Positions 8,736 to 17,075 of a stretch of DNA of 64,000 nucleotides are shown in pieces. The notes below the pieces were generated by a model, which was given only the letters and a program-made list of their open reading frames with translations, had not been told where the DNA came from and ran no database searches. Source of the stretch: Spirosoma rigui (GTDB taxonomy: Bacteria > Bacteroidota > Bacteroidia > Cytophagales > Spirosomataceae); the NCBI RefSeq assembly GCF_002067135.1, contig NZ_CP020105.1, forward strand, positions 3,038,001 through 3,102,000. The letters are read 5' to 3'. Position numbers and translations under genes: made by a program. Positions within the stretch are counted from its first letter, which is position 1, and every line of letters begins with the position of its first letter.

Positions 8736-9800
8736 ATGCTACCTAAAAGTCAAAAAAACGTACTTTTGTCCGTTGCCAACCGTCCGTTTAATACCGCTTT
8801 GCCAGAACCGCAGATTTCCATTGTTGCCCCCTTATACAACGAGACTGAGTCCCTTCCGCACCTGGTTGCCCGGCTAAATGGCGTCATGGAAGCATTGCCA
8901 CTACGCATTGAAGTGGTACTGATCGACGACGGAAGCCGTGACAACACGGCGGTTCAGATGCAGCAGCTGGCCCTGACCGACAGTCGGTACCACTGCGTGT
9001 TTCTGTCCCGTAACTACGGTCACCAGATTGCGCTTACCGCCGGTATGGCAGCCGCCCGGGGCACCGAAGCGCTGTTCATCATCGACGGTGATCTGCAGGA
9101 CCCGCCCGAGCTGCTGGCCGAATTTTACAGTAAGCTCCAGGAAGGGTACGACGTCGTCTACGCTGTTCGGAAAAAACGGAAAGAAAGCTGGTTCAAACGA
9201 ATTGCCTATTCAACGTTCTACCGCCTGATGCGCTCGATCTCCTACGTGGAAATTCCCCTCGACAGCGGTGACTTCTCGCTGATCAGCCGCCGGGTTGCCG
9301 ATGTGCTCAGCCAGATGCCGGAGGAAAGCCGGTTTATCCGGGGTATGCGGAGCTGGATCGGCTTCAAACAGATCGGGGTCGAGTATGAGCGGGATGCGCG
9401 CCTGGCGGGCGAGTCGAAGTATTCGTTTAAGATGCTGCGAAATCTGGCCTATAACGGTATCTTTAACTTCAGCGAGTATCCCATTAAGCTGGTGACGCGC
9501 CTGGGGATGATCACGTTTGGTATCGCCATGCTGTACCTGATCCAGACGCTCGTGAAAAAGTTTATTTATGGGGATGTACCCCAGGGATTTACGGCGCTGT
9601 TGTTCGTCATCGTGCTGTTCAGTGGTGTTCAGCTGATTGCCCTGGGTATGATTGGTGAGTATGTACTGCGTATATTTTTTCAGACGAAAGGGCGCCCGTT
9701 GTATGTTGTGCGGGAAATTATCCGGCGGCAGGAGCGCCAGACCCTGTCAGGTGCCAATACGGTAGTGCCCCCACGGGCCGAGCCACCCCAGCCCCTGTGA
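8736..9800 (+). CDS. GT2 polyprenyl-phosphate sugar transferase (GtrB/DPM1-like)
   Basis: A 354-aa enzyme with a GT2 catalytic domain (about residues 26-245) and two C-terminal membrane helices (about 248-270 and 283-310), the GtrB/ArnC architecture. Motifs: APLYNETESL, IDDGSRDNT, and the signature DGDLQDPPE at 117-125 containing the metal-binding aspartates. Enzymes of this type transfer glucose, mannose or a related sugar from UDP/GDP-sugar to undecaprenyl phosphate on the inner face of the inner membrane. Its place among polytopic GT-C candidates suggests it supplies their donor. The true start may be a little downstream of ATG 8736, because the first 25 residues are unconserved in character. 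Confidence 0.88.
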   Translation: MLPKSQKNVLLSVANRPFNTALPEPQISIVAPLYNETESLPHLVARLNGVMEALPLRIEVVLIDDGSRDNTAVQMQQLALTDSRYHCVFLSRNYGHQIALTAGMAAARGTEALFIIDGDLQDPPELLAEFYSKLQEGYDVVYAVRKKRKESWFKRIAYSTFYRLMRSISYVEIPLDSGDFSLISRRVADVLSQMPEESRFIRGMRSWIGFKQIGVEYERDARLAGESKYSFKMLRNLAYNGIFNFSEYPIKLVTRLGMITFGIAMLYLIQTLVKKFIYGDVPQGFTALLFVIVLFSGVQLIALGMIGEYVLRIFFQTKGRPLYVVREIIRRQERQTLSGANTVVPPRAEPPQPL

Positions 9801-10001
9801 ACCAGCGGCCCTGGTCGTGTGGCGGGCCACCCGCGACAGGGTCAACCGATCAAGAAGGCCGAGCCCGCCCGACAGCGGTCGTTAGTCGTCAGTAAGCCGG
9901 GTTACTATTGATTGGTCAGAGCGTATCAATAAGCCAACACGTTCCAGTAAACACACCGTTGAAATATAGCTAAAATCGCCTTGTTGATTTAGTACTTGTC
10001 T

Positions 10002-11300
10002 ATGATTTCGTTCGATACTACCTCCATCGTTAAAGTAGTCATTGTTGTCGGGCTGGCGCTGGCCTGCTGGCTGCTCTTTGCCAATCGCTACCGGCTGGGG
10101 CCCGTTTTACAACGACACGAGCGCGCTGCCACCTATCTGTCGTTTGTTCTGCTGCGGCTGGTGCCGTTTTTGTGCGTATACGTTCTGCTGAATCAGGAAC
10201 CCCGTAGTGACGTTGACTTTTTCTACCGCAAGGCGGAGGCTGCGCTGCAGGGCAAACTGGTTTACCGGGATTTCCTGTCCTACCACGCCCCCCTGTTCGG
10301 CTACCTGATCAGTTTACCCCTGCTGCTGTGGCACAACGCCCGGGTCCTGATCCTGCTTATGTCGGTAATGGAGCTGATCATTGCCAAAGCTACTCTACGC
10401 CGGTACCGGGACGGGGACGTAGCACCCGTTGTCTGGTTCGTGCTGTACTACCTGCTGCCGCTGCCGTTTGTGGCCATGGTGCTGAGTGGCGAAGAAGACA
10501 TCTGGATGTGGGGCTTCTGCCTGATGTCGCTGGCCCTGCCGCAGGGGCGTAAATTCAGCTTCCGGCTGGGGGTTTTGTGGGGCGTCGGTATGCTGGTTAT
10601 CAAGTTCATGCTCATCGTGTTCCTGATTCCGCTGTTCTTCATCGTTCCCAACCGGCTTCACTACGTAGCGGGGCTGCTGCTGATCGGCGTACCGAGTCTG
10701 GCCATTCTGTACGGACTGGTGGGGCTGGATTTCCTCATGCCTATCCAGCACTCCTCGCTGCCTATGACGCCAAACGCCGTCAGTATTCTGCGACCGATTT
10801 TAGGGACTTACTTTGAGCAGGTTCCTCTTACGTACCTGAACTGGATTGGGCTGGTTGCCACCATTGGCGGTGCTTCGTACGTGGGGAACCGATACCGGTC
10901 GGTGGGTTACCGGCGTCTGCTGCCCCTGCTGTATGTGTTCACGTTTGCCCTGTTCATGATCTGCCTGCCCAGTTCGCCGGGTTTTTACCTGTTCACCCAC
11001 ACGCTGCCCCTCGTATTCGTGATTCTGTCTACCCCGGCGGCCCGGCGTGCCTGGCCCATTTTTCTGGTATTGAACGTGCTGACGATTGTGCAGCCTATCT
11101 TATCAGTTATCTACAACCATCAGGAGCTTTTTAACAGCTGGTCATCCATCAACGGCTCGTCCGAATGGGCCGACTACCTCATTCAATGCATTGAAGTTGG
11201 TATTTTTCTGTACCTGCTGCAAGTGATTCTGGGTCAGATCCGGGCCGTCGCTGAGCAGGAACACGTAACCGAAGTACCCTCGTCGATCTCGTTGACCTGA
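10002..11300 (+). CDS. Polytopic membrane protein, GT-C-like, first of a tandem pair
   Basis: Integral membrane protein of about 432 aa with around ten helices. An external loop after the second helix carries EPRSDVDFFY, and then VYRDFLSYHAPLFGYL; acidic residues here resemble the GT-C catalytic loop. It is clearly paralogous to the next gene: LRLVPF..YVLL, EPxSDV, YRD....Y.P.FGY and YYLLPLPFV are shared in the same order. I prefer ATG 10002 over the in-frame TTG 9996. A 201-nt gap with no recognised feature precedes it, so it may have its own promoter. Product unknown; a mannosyl- or glucosyltransferase acting on lipid-linked glycan is a reasonable guess. Confidence 0.55.
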   Translation: MISFDTTSIVKVVIVVGLALACWLLFANRYRLGPVLQRHERAATYLSFVLLRLVPFLCVYVLLNQEPRSDVDFFYRKAEAALQGKLVYRDFLSYHAPLFGYLISLPLLLWHNARVLILLMSVMELIIAKATLRRYRDGDVAPVVWFVLYYLLPLPFVAMVLSGEEDIWMWGFCLMSLALPQGRKFSFRLGVLWGVGMLVIKFMLIVFLIPLFFIVPNRLHYVAGLLLIGVPSLAILYGLVGLDFLMPIQHSSLPMTPNAVSILRPILGTYFEQVPLTYLNWIGLVATIGGASYVGNRYRSVGYRRLLPLLYVFTFALFMICLPSSPGFYLFTHTLPLVFVILSTPAARRAWPIFLVLNVLTIVQPILSVIYNHQELFNSWSSINGSSEWADYLIQCIEVGIFLYLLQVILGQIRAVAEQEHVTEVPSSISLT

Positions 11301-11328
11301 GTCATTTTTTGCCCACTTACGTCAACGT

Positions 11329-12585
11329 ATGTTTATTGTTTTTGCTAAATCAGCTACCTGCCTGATACTTGGATTAGTCTTGCTGGTTGCGCTCTACAAG
11401 CGCAGCTGGCTGGAAAATCAACTGGAAAAGCCGGGTGTGCCGTGGCTGTTTTTGTTCTGGTTCGTCCTGCGGCTGCTTCCCTTTCTGGGAATCTATGTAC
11501 TGCTTAGCTATGAACCGCAGTCCGACGTACGGGATTATTATTACCCCATCGCAATGGGAGCCGGTACGGGAAAGGTGCTGTACCGGGACGTGTACTGTCC
11601 TTACTCACCATTTTTTGGTTATTACCTGGCCGTTCCCCTCTGGCTCTGGAACAGTACCCGCATGGTGGTGCTGACCATGACGGTTGTTGAAGCCCTGGGT
11701 GTGTGGCTGACTTACCGCGCCAACGACCGCAGTGAGTCCCGGGGAGAACGCCTGTTCAGAGCCCTGTTCTATTACCTGCTGCCGGTTCCGTTCGTGTTCT
11801 GCGTCATGAGTGGGCAGGAAGACGTGAGTCTATGGATTTTTGCCTTGCTTGCCGGGCAGGCTGTAGCCGGGGGGCATTCGTTCCGGGCTGGTTTGTGGTT
11901 TGGGCTGGGACTGCTGTCGACCAAAGCGGTGTTCGTCCTCCTGTTTGTTCCCTTTATTTTCCTGGTGACCAACAAAGTGCGGTTCCTGGCGGGCTGTATC
12001 GTGCTGGGGTTGCCGGTACTCATCTTCCTGTACTGGAAAACGGATCTGCTGTTTATGACCCAGCCACTGGAGGAGGGGACTTACCTCAAAGCTCCCAATA
12101 TCCGGTCGGTGCTGGCGCCGATCGTTGGCGAAGCCATCAACACCCTGGTTAAATTCGAGAACTACGCCGGGCTGTTGCTGACAATGGCAGTGACGCTGGG
12201 TGTGCTGCTGACGATGCGTACCCGGAATGTCCGCCGGTCTATTGCGCTGCTCTACGTATTGATGTTCAGCCTCACTACGGTTGTCCAGCACAACGCCATC
12301 AGCAACTACGCCTACCTGTTCATGCTGCCGCTGGTCTTCTCGATGCTGGATTTTCGGGACCGCGGGTCGTGCGTGGCGCTGATCGTGTTCAACATTGGTG
12401 CGGCCATTCATCCGTCGTACTGGTGGCGCATCGGTCAGCCTTTTTACTACGGCTTCAGTCAGCTGAACCAGCCGGCTTACTGGGCCGACTATGGTCTTGA
12501 ATTGTTTCTGGTCGCTGGCTTTGCGTACATTGCGTTCCGAGCGGCCCGCGCCCTCAAGTCAGACATGATCTTCGTTGAGCAGTAA
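11329..12585 (+). CDS. Polytopic membrane protein, GT-C-like, second of a tandem pair
   Basis: A 418-aa membrane protein paralogous to its upstream neighbour over nearly the whole length. It shares LRLLPFLGIYVLL, EPQSDVRDYYY, LYRDVYCPYSPFFGYYL and YYLLPVPFVF. Divergence is large, so the duplication is old or the two have specialised for different acceptors. The gap between the pair is 28 nt, consistent with one transcript. The acidic EPQSD loop and the glycan-cluster setting suggest a GT-C fold, but I recognise no named family. Confidence 0.55.
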   Translation: MFIVFAKSATCLILGLVLLVALYKRSWLENQLEKPGVPWLFLFWFVLRLLPFLGIYVLLSYEPQSDVRDYYYPIAMGAGTGKVLYRDVYCPYSPFFGYYLAVPLWLWNSTRMVVLTMTVVEALGVWLTYRANDRSESRGERLFRALFYYLLPVPFVFCVMSGQEDVSLWIFALLAGQAVAGGHSFRAGLWFGLGLLSTKAVFVLLFVPFIFLVTNKVRFLAGCIVLGLPVLIFLYWKTDLLFMTQPLEEGTYLKAPNIRSVLAPIVGEAINTLVKFENYAGLLLTMAVTLGVLLTMRTRNVRRSIALLYVLMFSLTTVVQHNAISNYAYLFMLPLVFSMLDFRDRGSCVALIVFNIGAAIHPSYWWRIGQPFYYGFSQLNQPAYWADYGLELFLVAGFAYIAFRAARALKSDMIFVEQ

Positions 12586-12670
12586 GGTAGCTGAACAGGG
12601 GCAAGCAGCCGTAAAACGAGCTGGCCCCGCAGCAAACTGATCTGATTTTGCACGATTACCGAACGCCTGC

Positions 12671-14200
12671 ATGTTATTTAATTCGCTACAGTTTTTACTT
12701 TTCTTCATCGTTGTTACGCTCGCTTACTTCAGCCTGAAGTGGCAGGGGCGCTGGATACTGCTGCTGCTGTCGAGCTGTTATTTCTACATGGTGCTCAAAC
12801 CGGAATACATCGTGATCCTGTTTGTGACCATCGTTATCGACTACATTGCCGGTATCTGGATCGAGAAGACGACGGGGCCGGCCCGGCGCTGGCTGCTGAT
12901 TCTGTCGCTGCTTTCCAACCTGGGCATTCTGGCGTTTTTCAAGTACCTGGGCTTCTTCACCGAGAACGTATCCTGGTTTTTTGAACAGATCCACCTGCCC
13001 GAGGTGGCTCATCAGGTCTTCAGCCTCGGCAACCGCTTGTTCGTCAAAGTCCTGCACCTGTTCGGCGAAAGCGGTATTTCATCTTTCAAAGATAACAAGA
13101 GCATACTGCCGGTTGGGCTGTCGTTCCACACCTTTCAGGCCATGAGCTATACCATCGAAGTGTACCGGGGCAATCAGAAAGCCGAGCGTCACTTTGGTAT
13201 CTATTCGCTCTACGTTATGTTCTACCCACAACTGGTAGCCGGCCCCATCGAGCGGCCCCAGAACGTACTGTGGCAGTTTCACAAAACCTTCCCCTACGAT
13301 GCTGAGAACGTCAAAGCGGGACTCATGCAAATGGCGTTCGGGCTGTTTAAGAAGCTCGTCATTGCCGACCGGCTGGCTATGCTCGTCGACTACGCCTACG
13401 CAAATCCTGGTGAGCATAACGGCCTGACGCTGCTGGCGGCAACGTTCTTCTATACCATCCAGATCTACTGCGATTTTTCGGGCTACTCCGACGTAGCCAT
13501 CGGGGCGGCCCGGGTCATGGGTTTCTCGCTCATGGAAAACTTCCGGACGCCTTATATAGCCCAGTCAGTGTCGGAATTCTGGCGTCGCTGGCACATCTCC
13601 TTGTCGACCTGGTTTCGCGATTATCTGTACATTCCCCTGGGTGGCAACCGCAAAGGTGAGGTCCGTCAGTACATCAACATGATGATCGTTTTTCTGGCCA
13701 GCGGCCTGTGGCACGGCCCCAACTGGACCTACGTGATCTGGGGCGGCCTCAATGGCTTTTATCAGATCCTGGCGGTCCTGCGCGACAAGTTGCTGGCGCG
13801 GCTGGGATTCTCATCGAAACCACCCCGCCAGATTACCTCACCTGTCCACGAGCAGAAAGCGCAGTCGCCGTTGCGGGTGGTGGGCAACGTTCTGTTCACC
13901 TTCGCGCTGATCATGCTGACGTGGGTGTTCTTCCGCGCCCGGTCTGTCGATGATGCGTTCCTGATTCTGGGCCGTATTGCTACGATGTCGCCGTTCGAGC
14001 AGATCGACAGCCCGCTCAACAGCGTCGAAATGTGGTTTAGTATGGCGCTGATTGCGTTTTTGCTGGTGAAGGAATACTTCTACCTCACCATTCCAACGGG
14101 CAATACGGCCCGCTTTGCCGTGCTCTTCGTGCTGATCACGTTTGTGACCTACCTCTTCGGTGTTTTCTCCTCCAACCAGTTTATTTATTTCCAGTTCTGA
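12671..14200 (+). CDS. MBOAT-family O-acyltransferase (AlgI/DltB-like)
   Basis: A 509-aa polytopic enzyme of the membrane-bound O-acyltransferase family. The MBOAT histidine is H348 in SGLWHGPNW, and the second conserved region is WRRWHISLSTWFRDYLYIPLGG (H308). Relatives move acetyl or other acyl groups across the inner membrane to modify exopolysaccharide (AlgI) or teichoic acid (DltB). They usually work with a periplasmic SGNH-type partner (AlgJ/AlgX/DltD), which is not present next door. It closes the glycan block, so O-acetylation of the polymer made by the upstream genes is the likely job. The start MLFNSLQFLLFF matches the usual family N-terminus. Confidence 0.9.
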   Translation: MLFNSLQFLLFFIVVTLAYFSLKWQGRWILLLLSSCYFYMVLKPEYIVILFVTIVIDYIAGIWIEKTTGPARRWLLILSLLSNLGILAFFKYLGFFTENVSWFFEQIHLPEVAHQVFSLGNRLFVKVLHLFGESGISSFKDNKSILPVGLSFHTFQAMSYTIEVYRGNQKAERHFGIYSLYVMFYPQLVAGPIERPQNVLWQFHKTFPYDAENVKAGLMQMAFGLFKKLVIADRLAMLVDYAYANPGEHNGLTLLAATFFYTIQIYCDFSGYSDVAIGAARVMGFSLMENFRTPYIAQSVSEFWRRWHISLSTWFRDYLYIPLGGNRKGEVRQYINMMIVFLASGLWHGPNWTYVIWGGLNGFYQILAVLRDKLLARLGFSSKPPRQITSPVHEQKAQSPLRVVGNVLFTFALIMLTWVFFRARSVDDAFLILGRIATMSPFEQIDSPLNSVEMWFSMALIAFLLVKEYFYLTIPTGNTARFAVLFVLITFVTYLFGVFSSNQFIYFQF

Positions 14201-14268
14201 TTTGTTAGATTTGGGTAGACCAACGACGGCGGAATAACGCAGCCGATGACGCTTTCCATCTGGAAATT

Positions 14269-14517
14269 ATGACGGCAGATGCGTTTTATTTCTTCTGCCA
14301 GGAGAATCCAGACCACTGTTTCGAGCGTGAACCAGACGGGCGCATCATTGTCATGCCTGACACAGAGGGAAAAACCGGAAACAAGAATGCCGAGATAAAC
14401 GATGATGTCATCATTTGGAATCACCGGATGAGGATGGTCTTCGACTCATCGACTGCTTTCGACAAGCCGTTCTCCGGCGAAGACGTGCTCTCCGATTTTA
14501 TTCTCCACCTGGCGTAA
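14269..14517 (+). pseudogene. Truncated Uma2-family (DUF820) endonuclease remnant
   Basis: The 82-residue reading frame looks like the N-terminal third of a Uma2/DUF820 restriction-fold protein. FCQENPD, the ER.PDG.I.VMP run, the TGNKNAEIN segment, a WN pair and VFDSSTAF follow in family order. Full-length proteins are about 180-200 aa, and the PD-(D/E)XK catalytic part should follow, but here the frame runs into unrelated sequence and stops inside the 3' end of msrB. A few residues also seem to be missing between WN and VFDSS. The frame is open back to 14209, so the original start is uncertain. Probably a decayed, non-functional fragment. Confidence 0.7.
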
Positions 14518-15010
14518 AGGTCATCGCAACGCCATTCATGCAATACCGCAGTCCGGTAGGGGCGGGGCCGTCGGTGAAGACGTGGCCCAGGTGCGCGTCG
14601 CAAACGGCGCAGCGGACTTCCGTCCGGTTGCCGTCCGGTTCGGTATACACGGCGTTGGAAACGACCGGGGCGTAGAAACTTGGCCAGCCGGTATGGGATT
14701 CAAACTTGGTGTTCGAGGAAAACAGCGGGTTGCGGCAACTGGCACAGACGTAGCTACCCGTTCCGTGTTCGTGGTTGAGGGGACTGCTGTTGGGCCATTC
14801 GGTGTCACGCCCGCGCATGACGTTGTACTGCGACCGGGTTAGCTGCGCGCGCCATTCATCATCCGTCTTTTCAACCCGTCGATTACCCGGCGACGTAGCA
14901 CCCGCCGGCCGCCGATGGGGTGGGCGCGGGGTGCCGAAGTAAGTACGGTACACCCACAAGCTACCCGCGAGCAGCAGCGCAACGAGCAAAAAAACGTGTG
15001 TTTGTCTCAT
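14498..15010 (-). CDS. msrB: Peptide-methionine (R)-S-oxide reductase MsrB, membrane-anchored or exported
   Basis: Reduces methionine-R-sulfoxide in oxidised proteins. The 170-aa protein has an N-terminal hydrophobic segment (residues 6-21), so it is probably periplasmic or membrane-tethered rather than cytoplasmic. The MsrB domain covers about 48-168. The zinc-binding pairs are C89/C92 (CASC) and C134/C137 (CAVC), and the catalytic cysteine is C157 in RYCMN. It lies 31 nt downstream of moxR on the same strand and overlaps the end of the Uma2 remnant by 20 nt on the opposite strand. Confidence 0.93.
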   Translation of the reverse strand: MRQTHVFLLVALLLAGSLWVYRTYFGTPRPPHRRPAGATSPGNRRVEKTDDEWRAQLTRSQYNVMRGRDTEWPNSSPLNHEHGTGSYVCASCRNPLFSSNTKFESHTGWPSFYAPVVSNAVYTEPDGNRTEVRCAVCDAHLGHVFTDGPAPTGLRYCMNGVAMTFTPGGE

Positions 15011-15041
15011 ACGAATGAAACATCAACCAGTACCCTGCCGT

Positions 15042-16019
15042 TCATCGACCAATGGCTACCTTCCGCAGGATGGAGTCAATGACCTGTAGGGTGGTCACTC
15101 CGTCGGCTTCGGCTTCGTAGTTGAGCATGATGCGATGGTTGAAGACATCGGGGGCTACTTCCTTGATGTCTTCGGGCAGGACGTAGTCGCGCCGGTCGAA
15201 GTAGGCAAGGGCTTTGGCCGCCAGGTTCAGGTTGATACTGGCGCGGGGCGATACGCCGTACTGAATATACCGCGCTTCGTCGCGCAGGTTGTAGTCCATC
15301 GGTTTGCGCGTGGCAAACACCAGTTCAATGATGTAGCGTTCGAGGGTTTCGGAGATGGTGATGCCGTTGATCTCATCCCGAATGGCGACCAGATCTTCGC
15401 GACCCAATACCGGCTGTACCTCGTAGTCGAAGTTCATGTTCGACATCCGGCGCATCACGGCCAGCTCGTCTTCCCGGTTGAGGTAATCCACGAACACCTT
15501 CATCATAAACCGGTCGACCTGGGCTTCGGGCAGGGGGTAGGTACCTTCCTGCTCCACGGGATTCTGGGTAGCGAGCACCAGAAACGGACGGTCGAGTACA
15601 AACGTCTCCTCGCCGATGGTCACCTGCCGCTCCTGCATGGCTTCGAGGAGGGCCGCCTGTACCTTGGCGGGAGAGCGGTTAACTTCATCGGCCAGAATCA
15701 GGTTGGCAAAAATGGGTCCCTGCTTCACCTCGAACTCGCTGGTCTTCTGGTTGAAAATCATCGTGCCGATCAGGTCGGCGGGGAGCAGATCGGGCGTGAA
15801 CTGAATCCGCTGAAAGTCCAGCTCCAGTACCTTCGCCAGCGTATTGATGGTCAGTGTCTTGGCTAGTCCCGGGACCCCTTCCAGCAGGATATGCCCACCC
15901 GTGAATAGTCCAATCAGGAGCCGGTTGAGCAGGCGGTCCTGTCCCACAACGACCTGACTCATCTCGCTGAACACATCCCGGATTTTGGTATGGTAGGTAA
16001 AGGAAGTAGTAGCTTGCAT
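15042..16019 (-). CDS. MoxR-family AAA+ ATPase
   Basis: A 325-aa MoxR ATPase. Walker A is GVPGLAKT (48-55), Walker B LILADE (107-112), and sensor 1 ATQNP (150-154); the EQEGTYPLPEAQVDRF segment is diagnostic of the MoxR family. MoxR proteins act as chaperone-like ATPases that mature or regulate other proteins, usually with VWA- and DUF58-domain partners encoded just downstream. Here the downstream gene is msrB and the upstream one prmC, and no DUF58 or VWA gene is in the window. Partners must lie elsewhere or be different. Confidence 0.92.
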   Translation of the reverse strand: MQATTSFTYHTKIRDVFSEMSQVVVGQDRLLNRLLIGLFTGGHILLEGVPGLAKTLTINTLAKVLELDFQRIQFTPDLLPADLIGTMIFNQKTSEFEVKQGPIFANLILADEVNRSPAKVQAALLEAMQERQVTIGEETFVLDRPFLVLATQNPVEQEGTYPLPEAQVDRFMMKVFVDYLNREDELAVMRRMSNMNFDYEVQPVLGREDLVAIRDEINGITISETLERYIIELVFATRKPMDYNLRDEARYIQYGVSPRASINLNLAAKALAYFDRRDYVLPEDIKEVAPDVFNHRIMLNYEAEADGVTTLQVIDSILRKVAIGR

Positions 16020-16104
16020 AGTAATGAGTCGTAGTCGTCGAAGTCCTGCGTAGTGAATCGAACGTTTTTTGCCTTACGTCCACTACGATTTACGACTTCT
16101 TTTT

Positions 16105-16953
16105 TTAAAACGTTGCCCGGATGCTGCGGTCTTTGCCGTGGATGTCTTTGTAGACCTGAATGTTACCAAACCCGCGGTCGGCAAATACCTGGCGCGTGGC
16201 TTCGCCGAAGCGCTCATTTATCTCCACGTAGCAGGCGCCGTCTTTGGTCAGATGGCGGACGCAGAAATCGGCGACGGCTTTGTAGAAAACCAGCGGGTCA
16301 TTGTCTTCCACGAACAGGGCCAGCCCCGGCTCGTAATCCAGCACGTTGCGGTCCATGCCAGCGGCTTCGGAGCGGGTGACGTAAGGCGGATTGCTCACCA
16401 CGCAGTCGAACTTACTGACGAGGTCGGTTGGTACGTTCAGGATATCCTGAATGGCAAACGTAACGTCGGCGTTGAGTTGCCGGGCGTTGCGACGGGCCAG
16501 CGTCAGGGCTTCTTCCGATACATCCCAGCCAGTAACGACCGACTGGGGCAGAAAACGCGCCAGGGTAATGGCAATGCAGCCGCTGCCGGTACCAATGTCC
16601 ACGATGGGAACGGTGTCCGTCCGATCGGCGAAGTCGTGCATAATGAGCCGAACCAGGTCTTCGGTTTCGGGGCGGGGAATGAGTACCGCCGGTGACACGT
16701 CAAACTCCAGTCCGCAAAAGATGGTTGTGCCAATGACGTGCTGGATGGGTTCCTGCCGGTTCAGGCGTTCGAGGATCTTGAACCAGTCGGGTTCCGTGCG
16801 GTTGGGTGGCAGAGGTTTATCGGTCAATACGTCGGTTTTGCGCAGGCCAAAGTAATGGTCGAGCATCATGAACGCCATCTCCCGTGCTTCTTCGGGGGGG
16901 TAGGCTGTGATGTTTTTGCTGAGTCGTTCGTATAGCGGTTTGGCCGTTGCCAT
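16105..16953 (-). CDS. prmC: Release factor glutamine N5-methyltransferase PrmC
   Basis: A cytoplasmic SAM-dependent methyltransferase that methylates the glutamine of the GGQ motif in release factors RF1/RF2. The 282-aa protein has an N-terminal helical domain (1-85) that binds the release factor and a Rossmann methyltransferase domain. The SAM-binding motif is DIGTGSGC (119-126), and the catalytic NPPY is at 188-191. It starts at ATG 16953 and is divergent from ribD across 122 nt. moxR follows 85 nt downstream; that gap contains imperfect inverted repeats (CGTAGTG/CACTACG) and T-runs that might act as an internal terminator. Confidence 0.95.
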   Translation of the reverse strand: MATAKPLYERLSKNITAYPPEEAREMAFMMLDHYFGLRKTDVLTDKPLPPNRTEPDWFKILERLNRQEPIQHVIGTTIFCGLEFDVSPAVLIPRPETEDLVRLIMHDFADRTDTVPIVDIGTGSGCIAITLARFLPQSVVTGWDVSEEALTLARRNARQLNADVTFAIQDILNVPTDLVSKFDCVVSNPPYVTRSEAAGMDRNVLDYEPGLALFVEDNDPLVFYKAVADFCVRHLTKDGACYVEINERFGEATRQVFADRGFGNIQVYKDIHGKDRSIRATF

Positions 16954-17075
16954 TGGATTTCGGTAGAGTAATTTTGTGTAAAATTAAGCAAGTTTACGGT
17001 TTACGGCCCGTAAATGGCCAATCGTATTGGCTAGGCCAGCCAAAAAAGGGTAACCGTACGCCCAAATAACAACAA

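Noticed and set aside
14415-14675. 86-residue plus-strand frame as a continuation of the Uma2 fragment
   Set aside because: It is in another frame, antisense to msrB, and shows no Uma2 C-terminal catalytic pattern, so a simple frameshift does not restore the gene.
15135-15866. 243-residue plus-strand reading frame inside moxR
   Set aside because: Antisense of a gene with full Walker A, Walker B and sensor motifs.
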